Assembly (NCBI GenBank): GCA_963765585.1
Contig: CAVXXB010000012.1
Coordinates: forward strand, 124,001 to 188,000
Source: CAVXXB01 sp963765585
GTDB lineage: Bacteria > Calditrichota > Calditrichia > JAJRVZ01
Direction of reading: 5' to 3'
Length of the DNA: 64,000 nucleotides
A program made the position numbers and the translations under genes. Positions 34,459-43,006 of this stretch are shown piece after piece. The first letter of the stretch is position 1, and every line of letters begins with the position of its first letter. The notes beneath the pieces were generated by a model. It made no database searches. It was not told the DNA's origin and was given only the letters and a program-made list of their open reading frames with translations.

Positions 34459-34660
34459 TGTCATCTCGCAGAGATCTTTCTGTTGTGCAGGCACAAATTT
34501 GATTTTAGGGAAAATGGGCCCATCCAGCGGGAAGATCCCTAAAGGGATGACATATTGTTGTTACTTTTTATCTGAGTCAAAATAAAACATAAAAGTTTCT
34601 GTACATCACAGGGACTTAGGTACTAAGGGACTCAGGGACTATTTGTGTGGTCCTGTGCTT
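34459..34660. repeat. TGTCAT...ATGACA element plus gggactcagggact units
   Basis: TGTCATCTCGCAGAGATC (34459) to GGGATGACA (34552), then CACAGGGACTTAGG and AGGGACTCAGGGAC near 34608-34640. No coding signal in 34417-34711. Confidence 0.65.
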
Positions 34661-34711
34661 CGGATAAAAGTTCCTTATCCATAGGATCCCGTTCCGGGAC
34701 AGGATGACATT

Positions 34712-36483
34712 TCAGCGAACAGTGGTACTTACCTGCCCTCCTTTTTGCGAGTTAAAACTAATCTGATAGGGGGCATTTCCCGAGACAATCCAGCGCACAT
34801 GCTGCTGACTCATGCCATCAATTGTATTAATTTTGATGCGGTCCGGCTGATACTTTTGTTCTGTTGCAATATTTAGAAAAGGATTATGCCACCACGAATC
34901 CGGCAACTACCTTTACATTTTGTCCTTTAATGGTAACATTGTCAGGCATAGTAATATTTTTCTGGACATCATGCGTCGAACGGGTAGGTAATACACGTTC
35001 ATTGTGAATAATGACATCAATCTGTTTTAAACCACCGGCCAGATTCTTAACGCTGGTCGAATCAATTTTTATTACAGGCAAGTGATATGCATGGAACAGA
35101 GTGAACGCCATATTACGATGACACATATCTTCAATCATGAATGATGGTGCAGTACGGGTCCACGCCTTTTTTACACCGCCAATTTCAATATCACCATATT
35201 GCGGATGTTTTATTTTTTTCCACGGAACGATTCCTTCACCGAACAACAGGAGTTTGTCAAAACGATATACATCTTCCTGTCGCCCGAACCAGCCATCATC
35301 ATCTTTTTTTGGTTTCCGGAAATAATCAAACGAGCTCCATAATTCATTGGTAAATGTATAGGCACCCCGGGCACCAAAAAACCAATCCAGTTCACCCCCG
35401 TAAGCCGGATACAGATCTTTATATAGTACATAATAACTATAGCCGGGCAACATTTCCTCACCCAGTTTTCCCAGAAATTCATATTTTTCCGTATCGGATC
35501 TATTATACGTAACCTCATCACTTTTACTTCCCGGACCTCTTAAGATCATACCGCCCGAATTATGGTATGACTGGGCGGCGCCAATATTGGGATGTGCCAG
35601 GACAAAATCGGCAACCGCGCGGGTTTCAGGTAGACAAAAGGGATACTGATCGGCACCATATTGTGTATATGCCGGTTGCCAGTTCCAGCCCCAGTTGCGG
35701 TTCGGGTCATAATATCCCGGACGATCTTCATTTATCCGGCCATCACCGTCGTTGTCAATTCCTTCCCAACCAAGCAGATCATAGCCACCCAATTCATCGG
35801 GATCGGCTTCCATCATCAATCGCGGATCTTTATCACTTGTTTTCCAGCGGCCCAATGGATTTACTCTTCGCATCATGACGATGTTGCCATCGCCATCCAG
35901 ATCATCAAAGCCATCTTCATCAAACAAACCATCCCCATCATCATCCCGTGGTTTCATTCCTGAACGGGGTGAGTGCGGGGTATTCGGTTTATGTATATAG
36001 TTGTCCCGGGCATCCGGATTTATAGTTGGCACGATGTAAAACGTTTTATTATCAAGCAGTGAGGTTATCCAGTCTACCTGACCATAATTTTCAGCCAGAT
36101 ACCAGGCAGTATATAGCGAAACTTCGGCACCTTGAATTTCATTTGAATGAATGTTGCCATCGATATATATGGCCGGTTTGCTAATCATCAGTTCCCTTTT
36201 TAAAGTTGGTAACTGTCAGAATATGAATGTCTCTGTCTTCGACAGATTTTCCAATTGAGCCATATTTTATCAGATTGGGATGTGCTTTGGCAAGCCGGTT
36301 GCAGATATCGCCGATTTCCTTCCAGTCATAATAACGGTTCCATGCGATTTCGACCTTTGGATTATTGGGTGCCCCCATGGCCTTAAATGAACTGTTGGTG
36401 ATTTCCCGTGTTTCTGTCTGGGCAATCAATCCAACCGAAAGAACCAGAATAAGGGTGAATATAAGGGTCATTAATTTTAACAT
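34712..36483 (-). pseudogene. M14 family zinc carboxypeptidase with complete active site, two frameshifts
   Basis: Signal peptide (to AQT near 22), MGAPNNPKVEIAWNRYY, then a break at 36183 (one extra T). The main frame has the zinc ligands G-N-I-H-S-N-E (H..E), NPDARDN, a D/G-rich calcium-like insert (DDDGDGLFDEDGFDDLDGDG), NRNWGWNW, the third ligand in AQSYHNSGG, and the catalytic Glu in TFTNELWSSF. A second break near 34897 leads to LPDSWWHNPFLNIA and a small C-terminal beta-domain ending GGQVSTTVR. Reconstructed length about 590 aa. It is secreted; it probably trims peptides. A catalytically dead paralogue lies directly upstream. Confidence 0.87.
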
Positions 36484-36586
36484 AGTAATTATCCTTTGAT
36501 TTTTTCAGGATACAAGATCAGGATTCAGATTGCAATTGTAACTTGTAACTCGGAACTCGGAATTTGTAATTTGTTTCCTATTTCTT

Positions 36587-36664
36587 GTACCTTGTACCTT
36601 GTACCTTGTACCTTGTACCTTGTATCCTGTATCCTGTATCCTGCATCTTGCATCCAGCATCCTG
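36587..36664. repeat. 7-bp tandem array (CTTGTAC)n to (CCTGTAT)n
   Basis: About eleven units: CTTGTAC x5, CTTGTAT, CCTGTAT x2, CCTGCAT, CTTGCAT, CCAGCAT. It lies between the two M14 genes; strongly similar to 20853-20933. Confidence 0.88.
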
Positions 36665-38410
36665 TTACTGCAATGTCACATTCTTCCCAATGCTTCCCGT
36701 CATCGGGCTGCCGATGGTCATTTTTAACGATTCGTTCTTTTTCCCGATCACTATCCAGCTCAGTTCACTGCTACCACCACTGCCATCCAGAATATCAATA
36801 AACTGGAGGACTTTTCCCGCAGCAAGTTCCTGGTTTTTTGACAGTTCCAATGAAATCTTGATCTTTGGCGACCACTTATTTCTGGTTCCCAGATGCGTGT
36901 TCGTAGGAAGATATCCTGAATTAACCACGGTCAGCGAAATACGATACAGGTTATCATGTAAATGTTCCACTTTCAGATTACTGGCATCGATCCTGGGCAA
37001 CATGTGACTTATCTTATGGAAAAATGAAACATATTTTTTTGATAATACTGATAATGAGTCTGTCGGTGGATTTTCAGTTTCAAATGGTTTAAATCCTCCA
37101 ATTTCTACTTTTTTGTCGGGAAAATCCGGATGTTTGAACTCTTTCCAGTCCACAATTGCCCTTAATTGATCCGTTTCTTGCAGCCAATCCCACATCCGTT
37201 GATTTTCTGATTTGTCTTTCTTGCTTGATTTTTCGGTCTTCATACTCATTTCTGAGTTTGTCTTGGATGAATCCGCTTCAGTACCTGGTTCACTTTTACT
37301 TTTAATTATTGGTGGCCACCAGGCCGGTGTGCTGTATGACCATCTTCCAAAATGAAAATACACCCATTCATTAAATGCACCGGCTGAACTACCTTTTTGT
37401 ATCGGATCTGTCAGACCGGTTATTTCTTTAAACTGTTGCGATACATAATCGAAATATGGCGCATCTTTTTTATCTACAACCTGCACCGGTTTTCTTGCAC
37501 CACGACCAGGTTCTTCCGGGGCATCTCCTTTTGCCGCTTCCCACGGATGGTTCAAATTATCATTGGGGCTAAAACTAAAAACGGCTGTTATATTTTGGTG
37601 AGCAAATGCAAAATCAGCCACAGCCCGAGTTTCAATTTCAGATATCTGATGCTGTCCGGCGCCGGTAACAAAATATTGGTATTTATGGGTAAAATTCTGA
37701 TTGAAGTTAACACCGCCGGGTTCATCTTCATTTAATTGACCATCTTTATCGTTATCCAAACCCTCCCGGATCAGCTGATAGATACCTGTTTCACCTTTTG
37801 CTGCGTTTGCTTTTCTTAATAACTCCGGATATTCTTCATCAGGCAACCACTCACCGCCTGCTTCTGTAATGCGCATCCAGGTAATCTGTCCATCTTTATT
37901 CAGGTCATCATAACCGTCTTCATCGACTTGGCCATCGTTATCCAGGTCCAAAGGGTGGTTATTTAATGTACGGGCATATACCGGTTTATTGAAAAGTGAC
38001 TCACTGGCATCCGGATTTACCCGTGGGAAGATATAAAAAGTGGTGCCATCGAGCATTTTGGTGACACTATCCACCTTGCCATAATTCTGTGCCATTGTTT
38101 TGGCAAAATCCAATAAAATTTCGGTTCCTGCCAGGTCAGTTCCGTTTACACCGGCTACCAGCATAACGGCCGGTTTTGAGGCGGTACTCCCCGTGCCCAG
38201 TGTCAGGGCAAATACAGCACGCTCTCCTAATGTTTTTCCCTGACTTTCAAGTTGAATTAATTTTGGATAATCGTCAGCCAGTTTTTCCAGGAAGGTTTCC
38301 ATTTGCGCATAGGTATGATACTGATTTTGCTGAGAAAAAACCGGGGCAGTGGCAAAAGCAAACAGTACCAGAAGTACAATAGAAATCGTGGTTTTCAGTA
38401 ATGAATACAT
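36665..38410 (-). CDS. M14 carboxypeptidase-like pseudoenzyme
   Basis: 581 aa, intact. Signal peptide (to VFSQQ, about 27). It aligns along its length with the neighbouring M14 gene: VAGVNGTDLAGTE opposite the ligand segment GNIHSNEIQGAE, NPDASES opposite NPDARDN, a D/G-rich insert (DLDNDGQVDEDGYDDLNKDG), and SFSPNDN opposite SYHNSGG. The zinc His is Asn89, the zinc Glu is Asp92, the third ligand and the substrate Arg are lost, and STPAWW replaces the catalytic-Glu segment. It should not hydrolyse peptides; it may bind them or another ligand. The D/G-rich insert may bind calcium. Coupled in orientation with the active paralogue downstream. Confidence 0.82.
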   Translation of the reverse strand: MYSLLKTTISIVLLVLFAFATAPVFSQQNQYHTYAQMETFLEKLADDYPKLIQLESQGKTLGERAVFALTLGTGSTASKPAVMLVAGVNGTDLAGTEILLDFAKTMAQNYGKVDSVTKMLDGTTFYIFPRVNPDASESLFNKPVYARTLNNHPLDLDNDGQVDEDGYDDLNKDGQITWMRITEAGGEWLPDEEYPELLRKANAAKGETGIYQLIREGLDNDKDGQLNEDEPGGVNFNQNFTHKYQYFVTGAGQHQISEIETRAVADFAFAHQNITAVFSFSPNDNLNHPWEAAKGDAPEEPGRGARKPVQVVDKKDAPYFDYVSQQFKEITGLTDPIQKGSSAGAFNEWVYFHFGRWSYSTPAWWPPIIKSKSEPGTEADSSKTNSEMSMKTEKSSKKDKSENQRMWDWLQETDQLRAIVDWKEFKHPDFPDKKVEIGGFKPFETENPPTDSLSVLSKKYVSFFHKISHMLPRIDASNLKVEHLHDNLYRISLTVVNSGYLPTNTHLGTRNKWSPKIKISLELSKNQELAAGKVLQFIDILDGSGGSSELSWIVIGKKNESLKMTIGSPMTGSIGKNVTLQ

Positions 38411-38516
38411 CCGTTATTCCTTAATAAATAGTGAATAAAATTATAAATCATAGAAACTAGTAATATATTCCCGGATCAATATGAAATGCAAATGTGAAAT
38501 CAAGGTGATATTAAAG

Positions 38517-38710
38517 TTCTCACGCAAAGACGCTAAGACGCAAAGAAAAGATTAAACTTCAGATATTAGAAGTTAATATGATTTAATTACTCTTTATGGC
38601 CAGTTGTCTATCACCTATTAGCTTCCAATATCCAGAATTCTCAATTATTAGTTTCTGTTTTGCTCCTCTGCGTACTCTGTAAAATCTTAGCGTGCTTTGC
38701 GGTAAAAAAA
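38517..38710. repeat. 8-bp repeat pair (CGCAAAGA / CTCTGCGT family)
   Basis: CACGCAAAGACGCTAAGACGCAAAG (period eight, split here as CGCAAAGA CGCTAAGA CGCAAAGA) near 38520 and the complementary CTCTGCGTACTCTG...TGCTTTGCGGT near 38665-38702. Similar pairs at 17932, 19563, 40804, 49183, 61405 and 62049. Confidence 0.7.
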
Positions 38711-38722
38711 TAACGCGACGCA

Positions 38723-38818
38723 TGTCATCCCCTTAGGAATCTTCCCGTCGATTGAGCATACATTTCCTTGCATTCCAATTTAGTACACACAAGGCGGGAG
38801 GATTTCTGCGAAATGACA
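38723..38818. repeat. TGTCAT...ATGACA element
   Basis: TGTCATCCCCTTAGGAATC on the left, GCGAAATGACA on the right; CTTCCCGTCG and GGCGGGAGGA inside. Longest of the five members. Confidence 0.7.
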
Positions 38819-38934
38819 GGCACACCGCAATCATGCAGAGACGTAAAGACACAGAAAAAGCAATTAGAGATTAGAAATTAGGAATGAGAAATGAAAAAAC
38901 CGCTTGACAAGCAAAACCAAAGATGCAAAATTTT

Positions 38935-39004
38935 CCCTAATCCCTAATCCCTAATCCCTAATCCCTAATCCCTAATCCCTAATCCCTAATCCCTAATCCC
39001 TAAT
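38935..39004. repeat. (CCCTAAT)10 perfect 7-bp tandem repeat
   Basis: Ten uninterrupted exact copies of CCCTAAT, the cleanest simple repeat in the window, ending about 90 bp before the arsR start and about 35 bp before the candidate ArsR operator. A short TTAGAGATTAGAAATTAGG run in the opposite sense lies at about 38861-38885. Confidence 0.97.
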
Positions 39005-39038
39005 CCACATCCATCCCCGCAGTACATTGAATAAATAT

Positions 39039-39056
39039 TGATTATTCGAGCAATCA
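39039..39056. promoter_or_regulatory. Candidate ArsR operator
   Basis: TGATTATTCGAGCAATCA: inverted TGATT/AATCA arms around eight bases, 38 bp before the arsR start. Length and spacing suit an ArsR/SmtB dimer. Assignment is by position and symmetry only. Confidence 0.4.
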
Positions 39057-39094
39057 TTCTTATATTTCGTCCATTAACGAAATGGTGGATGCAG

Positions 39095-39442
39095 ATGAGA
39101 AAATTAGCCAAAACATTTCAGGCGCTGTCCGACATGAACCGGATTCGAATTTTAAAAATGCTGGAGATTCGTCCGATGTGCGTCTGTGAAATTACTGCGG
39201 TCTTGCATCTGGCAAATTCAACGGTATCGAAACACCTTTCCATTCTGAGGGATGCAGAGTTTATCCATGATGAAAAAGAAGGTAAGTGGGTCAACTATTA
39301 TTTGAATGAAACAAAGAATGATGAATATGTTACAAAAATTTTACCGCTTATCGCAGATTGGGTACCTGATGATGCTCTTATTTCACAAGACAGAAAGAAG
39401 GTAGGTCTTGTAGATCGTAATATTATATGTGGAGCTAAGTAA
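39095..39442 (+). CDS. arsR: ArsR family transcriptional repressor
   Basis: 115 aa from ATG 39095, chosen because GGTGG lies 6 bp upstream and MRKLAKTFQALSD is the usual family start; two in-frame ATGs lie further 5'. Winged helix: LSDMNRIRILKML, then MCVCEITAVLHLANSTVSKHLSILRDA, where the C-V-C pair at the start of the recognition helix region is the ELCVCDL-type arsenite site of ArsR. The C-terminus ends IICGAK with another Cys. It should derepress the following operon on arsenite binding. First gene of a run extending to about 45.0 kb. Confidence 0.92.
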   Translation: MRKLAKTFQALSDMNRIRILKMLEIRPMCVCEITAVLHLANSTVSKHLSILRDAEFIHDEKEGKWVNYYLNETKNDEYVTKILPLIADWVPDDALISQDRKKVGLVDRNIICGAK

Positions 39443-39496
39443 ATGTGTGATTTGATTAATGATCTCTTTAATCAATATATGGAACATCCTGAATGA
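39443..39496 (+). CDS. 17-codon mini-ORF coupled to the permease gene
   Basis: ATG follows the arsR stop with no gap (TAAATG); GGAG lies 8 bp upstream inside arsR. It encodes MCDLINDLFNQYMEHPE and its TGA overlaps the permease ATG as ATGA. The permease has no good ribosome site of its own, so its translation probably depends on reading this ORF. It could be a coupling leader or a real micropeptide. Confidence 0.5.
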   Translation: MCDLINDLFNQYMEHPE

Positions 39497-40794
39497 ATTG
39501 GAAAACCGAATACAAACCATTCCTCTGGATATTGGGATTTTTTCTATTTATCTATTTCATGCCCATTGATATCTTAGGTTTCAGGGAAGCTGTCTATTCT
39601 GCTTTGGAACTAAGCAAATGGTATGCCCGCGAACATGTTCTGCTCTGTTTGGTTCCGGCCTTTTTTATTGCCGGTGTAATTGCAGTATTTGTCAGCCAGG
39701 CTGCAGTAATAAAGTATTTTGGTACAGAAGCAAAAAAGTGGATTTCATATTCGGTTGCGTCTGTTTCAGGCACCGTTCTGGCTGTTTGTTCCTGTACGAT
39801 TCTGCCACTGTTCTCGGGTATTTATAAGCGTGGTGCCGGTTTGGGACCGGCCATTACCTTCCTGTATTCAGGCCCGGCAATCAATATATTAGCCATCATC
39901 CTGACCGCACGTATTCTTGGAATGGAATTAGGTATTGCGCGCGTCGTGGGCGCGGTGGTTTTTTCGGTGATCATCGGGTTAATCATGCATTTTATTTATC
40001 AGAAGGAAGAACTGGCCAGGGAAAAAGCCCATCTGGTATTACCTGATTCCGAAGTAACGCGTCCTTTGTGGCAAACGGCATTTCATTTTTTTGTACTGGT
40101 TTTTATTCTGATATTTGCCACATGGGGGAAACCAGAGACGGAAAATAGTATATGGTCACTTATATATCATCATAAATGGCTTATTACTTCACTCTTCGGA
40201 ATTATGTTTGCCGGTTCATTAATCCTAATAATAAAATTGAACAAATGGCTGGTATTTGGAAGTATGTTTTTGGTTGCCATTGGTTACCTGCTTTTTCCGG
40301 ACAATTCACAGCTCGTTTTTATGATTGCGGTTATTATGGTGACAATAATGCTCTCAATAAGTACCGGCGAGGCGCAGGAATGGATGGGCGAAACCTGGGG
40401 CTTTGCCAAACAAATACTGCCACTTCTGGCTGCCGGTGTGCTGGTGGCGGGTTTTTTACTTGGTTCCCAGGACGGTGGTCACGGTATTATCCCAAACCAA
40501 TGGATTGCCGGTTTGGTAGGGGGTAACTCCATAGCGGCTAACTTTTTTGCATCGATTGCCGGTGCCCTGATGTACTTTGCCACCCTGACTGAAGTACCGA
40601 TTCTGCAGGGCTTAATGAATGCCGGAATGGGAAAGGGACCGGCGCTGGCATTATTACTCGCCGGCCCGGCTGTATCCCTGCCCAATATGCTGGTTATTCG
40701 GGGCATCATAGGAACACAGAAAACACTGGTTTATGTGTTACTGGTAGTAGTCATGGCTACTCTCAGTGGGTGGGTTTTCGGAAATTTATTTTAA
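39493..40794 (+). CDS. ArsP/DUF318-type permease
   Basis: 433 aa with about ten membrane helices. Hallmarks of the PF03773-type permease family are VCSCTILPLFSGIYKRGAGLGPA followed by TFLYSGPAINILA in the first half and LTEVPILQGLMNAGMGKGPALALLLAGPAVSLPN in the second half. ArsP members export methylarsenite; other members handle other metals or thiol compounds. Position between arsR and ACR3 suggests an arsenic-related efflux role. The cysteine pair C-S-C is in the membrane and may be the substrate site. Starts at ATGA overlap with the mini-ORF. Confidence 0.85.
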   Translation: MNWKTEYKPFLWILGFFLFIYFMPIDILGFREAVYSALELSKWYAREHVLLCLVPAFFIAGVIAVFVSQAAVIKYFGTEAKKWISYSVASVSGTVLAVCSCTILPLFSGIYKRGAGLGPAITFLYSGPAINILAIILTARILGMELGIARVVGAVVFSVIIGLIMHFIYQKEELAREKAHLVLPDSEVTRPLWQTAFHFFVLVFILIFATWGKPETENSIWSLIYHHKWLITSLFGIMFAGSLILIIKLNKWLVFGSMFLVAIGYLLFPDNSQLVFMIAVIMVTIMLSISTGEAQEWMGETWGFAKQILPLLAAGVLVAGFLLGSQDGGHGIIPNQWIAGLVGGNSIAANFFASIAGALMYFATLTEVPILQGLMNAGMGKGPALALLLAGPAVSLPNMLVIRGIIGTQKTLVYVLLVVVMATLSGWVFGNLF

Positions 40795-40802
40795 GAGGAT
40801 AA

Positions 40803-41000
40803 AAGGATCCTCGCAGAGGCGCGGAGCCGCAGAGTAAAGGATTAGAAATTAGAGAAATTAGCAAATAGCAGTTAGAAATTTGGAATAGGAACTGGGAATT
40901 AGTAATTCGTAATTTGTTATTAGTATATTTTTTAACTCCTAACTCCTAACTCCTAACTCCTAACTTCTCTCTGCGTCTCCGCGTCTCTGCGGGCTACAAA
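40803..41000. repeat. Mixed 7- and 8-bp repeats inside the ars operon
   Basis: CGCAGAGGCGCGGAGCCGCAGAG (about 40814) pairs with CTCTGCGTCTCCGCGTCTCTGCGG (about 40968-40991). Between them are TTAGAAA units and AACTCCT x4 (40934-40961). The whole block can fold as one long imperfect stem separating the permease from the downstream genes. Confidence 0.8.
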
Positions 41001-41058
41001 ATAGTATGACCCGAATTTAAAATATTATTGGTTGTATCGTTATATCGAAGGAGTAAGT

Positions 41059-41304
41059 ATGCTCAACATCAAAGTAGTCGGTAGCGGTTGTCCAAATTGT
41101 GAGAAATTAGCAAAACTATGTGATGAAGTTATCACAGAGAATAATATCGAAGCAGAAATTGAAAAAATCACAGATTTCAATCAATTTGCAGATCTGGGCA
41201 TCATGATGACACCGGGTTTATTACTAAATGACAAAGTCGTCAGCAGCGGGAAAATCCCTGCCAAATCCACCCTGACAAGTTGGATCATTGACGCAGGTAA
41301 ATAA
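41059..41304 (+). CDS. Small thioredoxin-like protein (CPNC)
   Basis: 81 aa, cytosolic. Redox motif C11-P-N-C14 after the first strand, cis-proline segment MMTPGLLLND, typical of the compact thioredoxin-like 'redox-active disulfide protein' family that accompanies permeases and arsenic genes. ATG with AAGGAG upstream; the ORF extends slightly further 5' but without a better start. Probably supplies or removes electrons at thiol targets in arsenic detoxification. Close paralogue at 42769. Confidence 0.87.
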   Translation: MLNIKVVGSGCPNCEKLAKLCDEVITENNIEAEIEKITDFNQFADLGIMMTPGLLLNDKVVSSGKIPAKSTLTSWIIDAGK

Positions 41305-41307
41305 TCT

Positions 41308-41622
41308 ATGACCAAAATAGAAGTGCAGTATTTTCATGGTTGTCCGCATTCGGATGAGATGATAAAAAAAATCAAGCAGGCAATAAGCATCTCAAATGTT
41401 CAGATCGATTACAGAGAGCTTGTTGTTGATACCCCTGAAAAAGCAAATCAATATAAATTCAGGGGATCACCAACTGTACTGATTAACGGCGTTGATATAG
41501 AAGGACTGGCGGAGCCATCTTCAGGGAATCTCGCCTGCCGTTATTACAAGGATGGGCTTCCTTCGGTTGAAACGATAACAAAAATAATTGAAAATAGTGT
41601 AAAGGGGATAGGTAATACATGA
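41308..41622 (+). CDS. Thioredoxin-fold protein with single-Cys motif, ars-associated
   Basis: 104 aa: VQYFHGCPHSDEM carries Cys12 in the CxxC position with Ser replacing the second Cys, then RGSPTVLINGVDIEG (cis-Pro loop) and NLACRYY with a second Cys further on. This resembles small proteins encoded with mer/ars genes that bind or reduce thiol-reactive metals. It starts 3 bp after the previous stop and overlaps the ACR3 start by 4 bp (ATGA), so it is translated with both. Confidence 0.8.
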   Translation: MTKIEVQYFHGCPHSDEMIKKIKQAISISNVQIDYRELVVDTPEKANQYKFRGSPTVLINGVDIEGLAEPSSGNLACRYYKDGLPSVETITKIIENSVKGIGNT

Positions 41623-42701
41623 CTCAAATTACTAAGAAACTAAGTTTCCTTGATCGCTATCTTACGTTATGGATATTTCTGGCCATGCTCATCGGCGTGT
41701 TTTCCGGATATCTCTTTCCAAAAATTGTTGATTTCTGGAATATTTTTCAAGTGGGAACGACCAATATACCCATCGCGATAGGTCTGATTCTGATGATGTA
41801 TCCGCCGCTGGCAAAAGTGCGTTATGAAGAATTGGGCGAAGTCTTCCGGAACTGGAAGGTGCTGACACTTTCACTGGTGCAAAATTGGATCATCGGTCCG
41901 GTGCTGATGTTTTTCCTCGCCATTATATTCTTAAGCGGCTACCCGGAATATATGTATGGATTAATTTTGATCGGTCTGGCTCGCTGTATCGCCATGGTGA
42001 TTGTCTGGAATGAACTGGCCAAAGGGGATACGGAATATGCTGCCGGATTGGTAGCCTTTAATTCAATATTTCAGGTCCTGTTCTTTTCTGTGTATGCCTA
42101 TGTTTTCATTACAGTCCTGCCGACCTGGTTTGGATTACAGGGTACCGCGGTGGATATTTCAATCGGACAGATTGCCGAGAGCGTATTTATCTACCTGGGC
42201 ATTCCATTTATTGCCGGAATCCTGACCCGGTTTAGTCTGATCAAGATTAAAGACAAGGAATGGTATCATACAAAGTTTATTCCTAAAATCAGTCCGATTA
42301 CTTTGATTGCACTCATATTTACCATCCTGGTAATGTTTTCACTCAAAGGGGAGTATATTGTTCAATTACCATTGGATGTCGTTCGTATAGCTATTCCTCT
42401 GCTCATCTATTTTGTTGTCATGTTTCTGGTTTCGTTCTATATGGGTCGCAAAGTAGGCGCAGATTATTCAAAATCGGCGACCCTATCTTTTACCGCTGCC
42501 AGTAATAATTTTGAGCTGGCCATTGCAGTTGCGGTTGCCGTTTTTGGCATCAATTCCGGTGAAGCATTTGCAGCGGTCATCGGTCCGCTGGTGGAGGTGC
42601 CGGTGTTGATCAGTCTGGTAAATGTAGCGTTATGGTTTCAGAAGAAATACTTTGGGGAGGTACGTGAGGGAACAGTTAAATCACCGGATGTATGTCCGTG
42701 A
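41619..42701 (+). CDS. arsB: ACR3 family arsenite efflux transporter
   Basis: 360 aa, ten membrane helices. ACR3 landmarks: PIAIGLILMMYPPLAKVRYEE, NWIIGPVLMFFLA, and LIGLARCIAMVIVWNELAKGD, where the Cys is the conserved residue needed for arsenite transport; later FTAASNNFELAIAVAVAVFG. Exports arsenite from the cytoplasm by the proton gradient. ATGA overlap with the preceding gene; 67 bp gap to the next. No arsenate reductase (ArsC) is encoded nearby, so arsenate reduction must be done elsewhere or by a thiol protein of this operon. The symbol follows the common arsB/acr3 usage. Confidence 0.95.
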   Translation: MTQITKKLSFLDRYLTLWIFLAMLIGVFSGYLFPKIVDFWNIFQVGTTNIPIAIGLILMMYPPLAKVRYEELGEVFRNWKVLTLSLVQNWIIGPVLMFFLAIIFLSGYPEYMYGLILIGLARCIAMVIVWNELAKGDTEYAAGLVAFNSIFQVLFFSVYAYVFITVLPTWFGLQGTAVDISIGQIAESVFIYLGIPFIAGILTRFSLIKIKDKEWYHTKFIPKISPITLIALIFTILVMFSLKGEYIVQLPLDVVRIAIPLLIYFVVMFLVSFYMGRKVGADYSKSATLSFTAASNNFELAIAVAVAVFGINSGEAFAAVIGPLVEVPVLISLVNVALWFQKKYFGEVREGTVKSPDVCP

Positions 42702-42768
42702 ATTCCAAATAGATGATTGATATATTAAATTATATCGTGAAAATATTATCAAAATATGGAGTGTTAAA

Positions 42769-43005
42769 ATGATAGTAAAAGTTCTTGGAGCAGGTTGCAA
42801 AAAATGTACGATACTTGAGCAACGTCTTCTTGAAATAAAATCAAATCACCAACTTGATTTTGAGGTCGAGAAGGTTACACGTCTTGAAGATATTATGGCC
42901 TATGGTGTGATGATGACGCCCGGATTGGTCATCAATGACCAGGTAAAGAGTTATGGAAAATTACCCGAAGATAAAGAAATATTAAAATGGATCAGGGAGG
43001 CTTGA
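42769..43005 (+). CDS. Small thioredoxin-like protein (CKKC)
   Basis: 78 aa. C10-K-K-C13 redox motif, VMMTPGLVINDQVKSYG cis-Pro loop. Paralogue of the CPNC protein at 41059, with a different dipeptide between the cysteines, so likely a different redox potential or partner. ATG with TGGAGTG upstream; next gene begins 1 bp after its stop. Confidence 0.87.
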   Translation: MIVKVLGAGCKKCTILEQRLLEIKSNHQLDFEVEKVTRLEDIMAYGVMMTPGLVINDQVKSYGKLPEDKEILKWIREA

Positions 43006-43006
43006 A

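Noticed and set aside
38935..39004. Telomere-like repeat (CCCTAAT resembles eukaryotic telomere units) or chromosome end
   Set aside because: The array is internal, only 70 bp, and flanked by bacterial genes on both sides.
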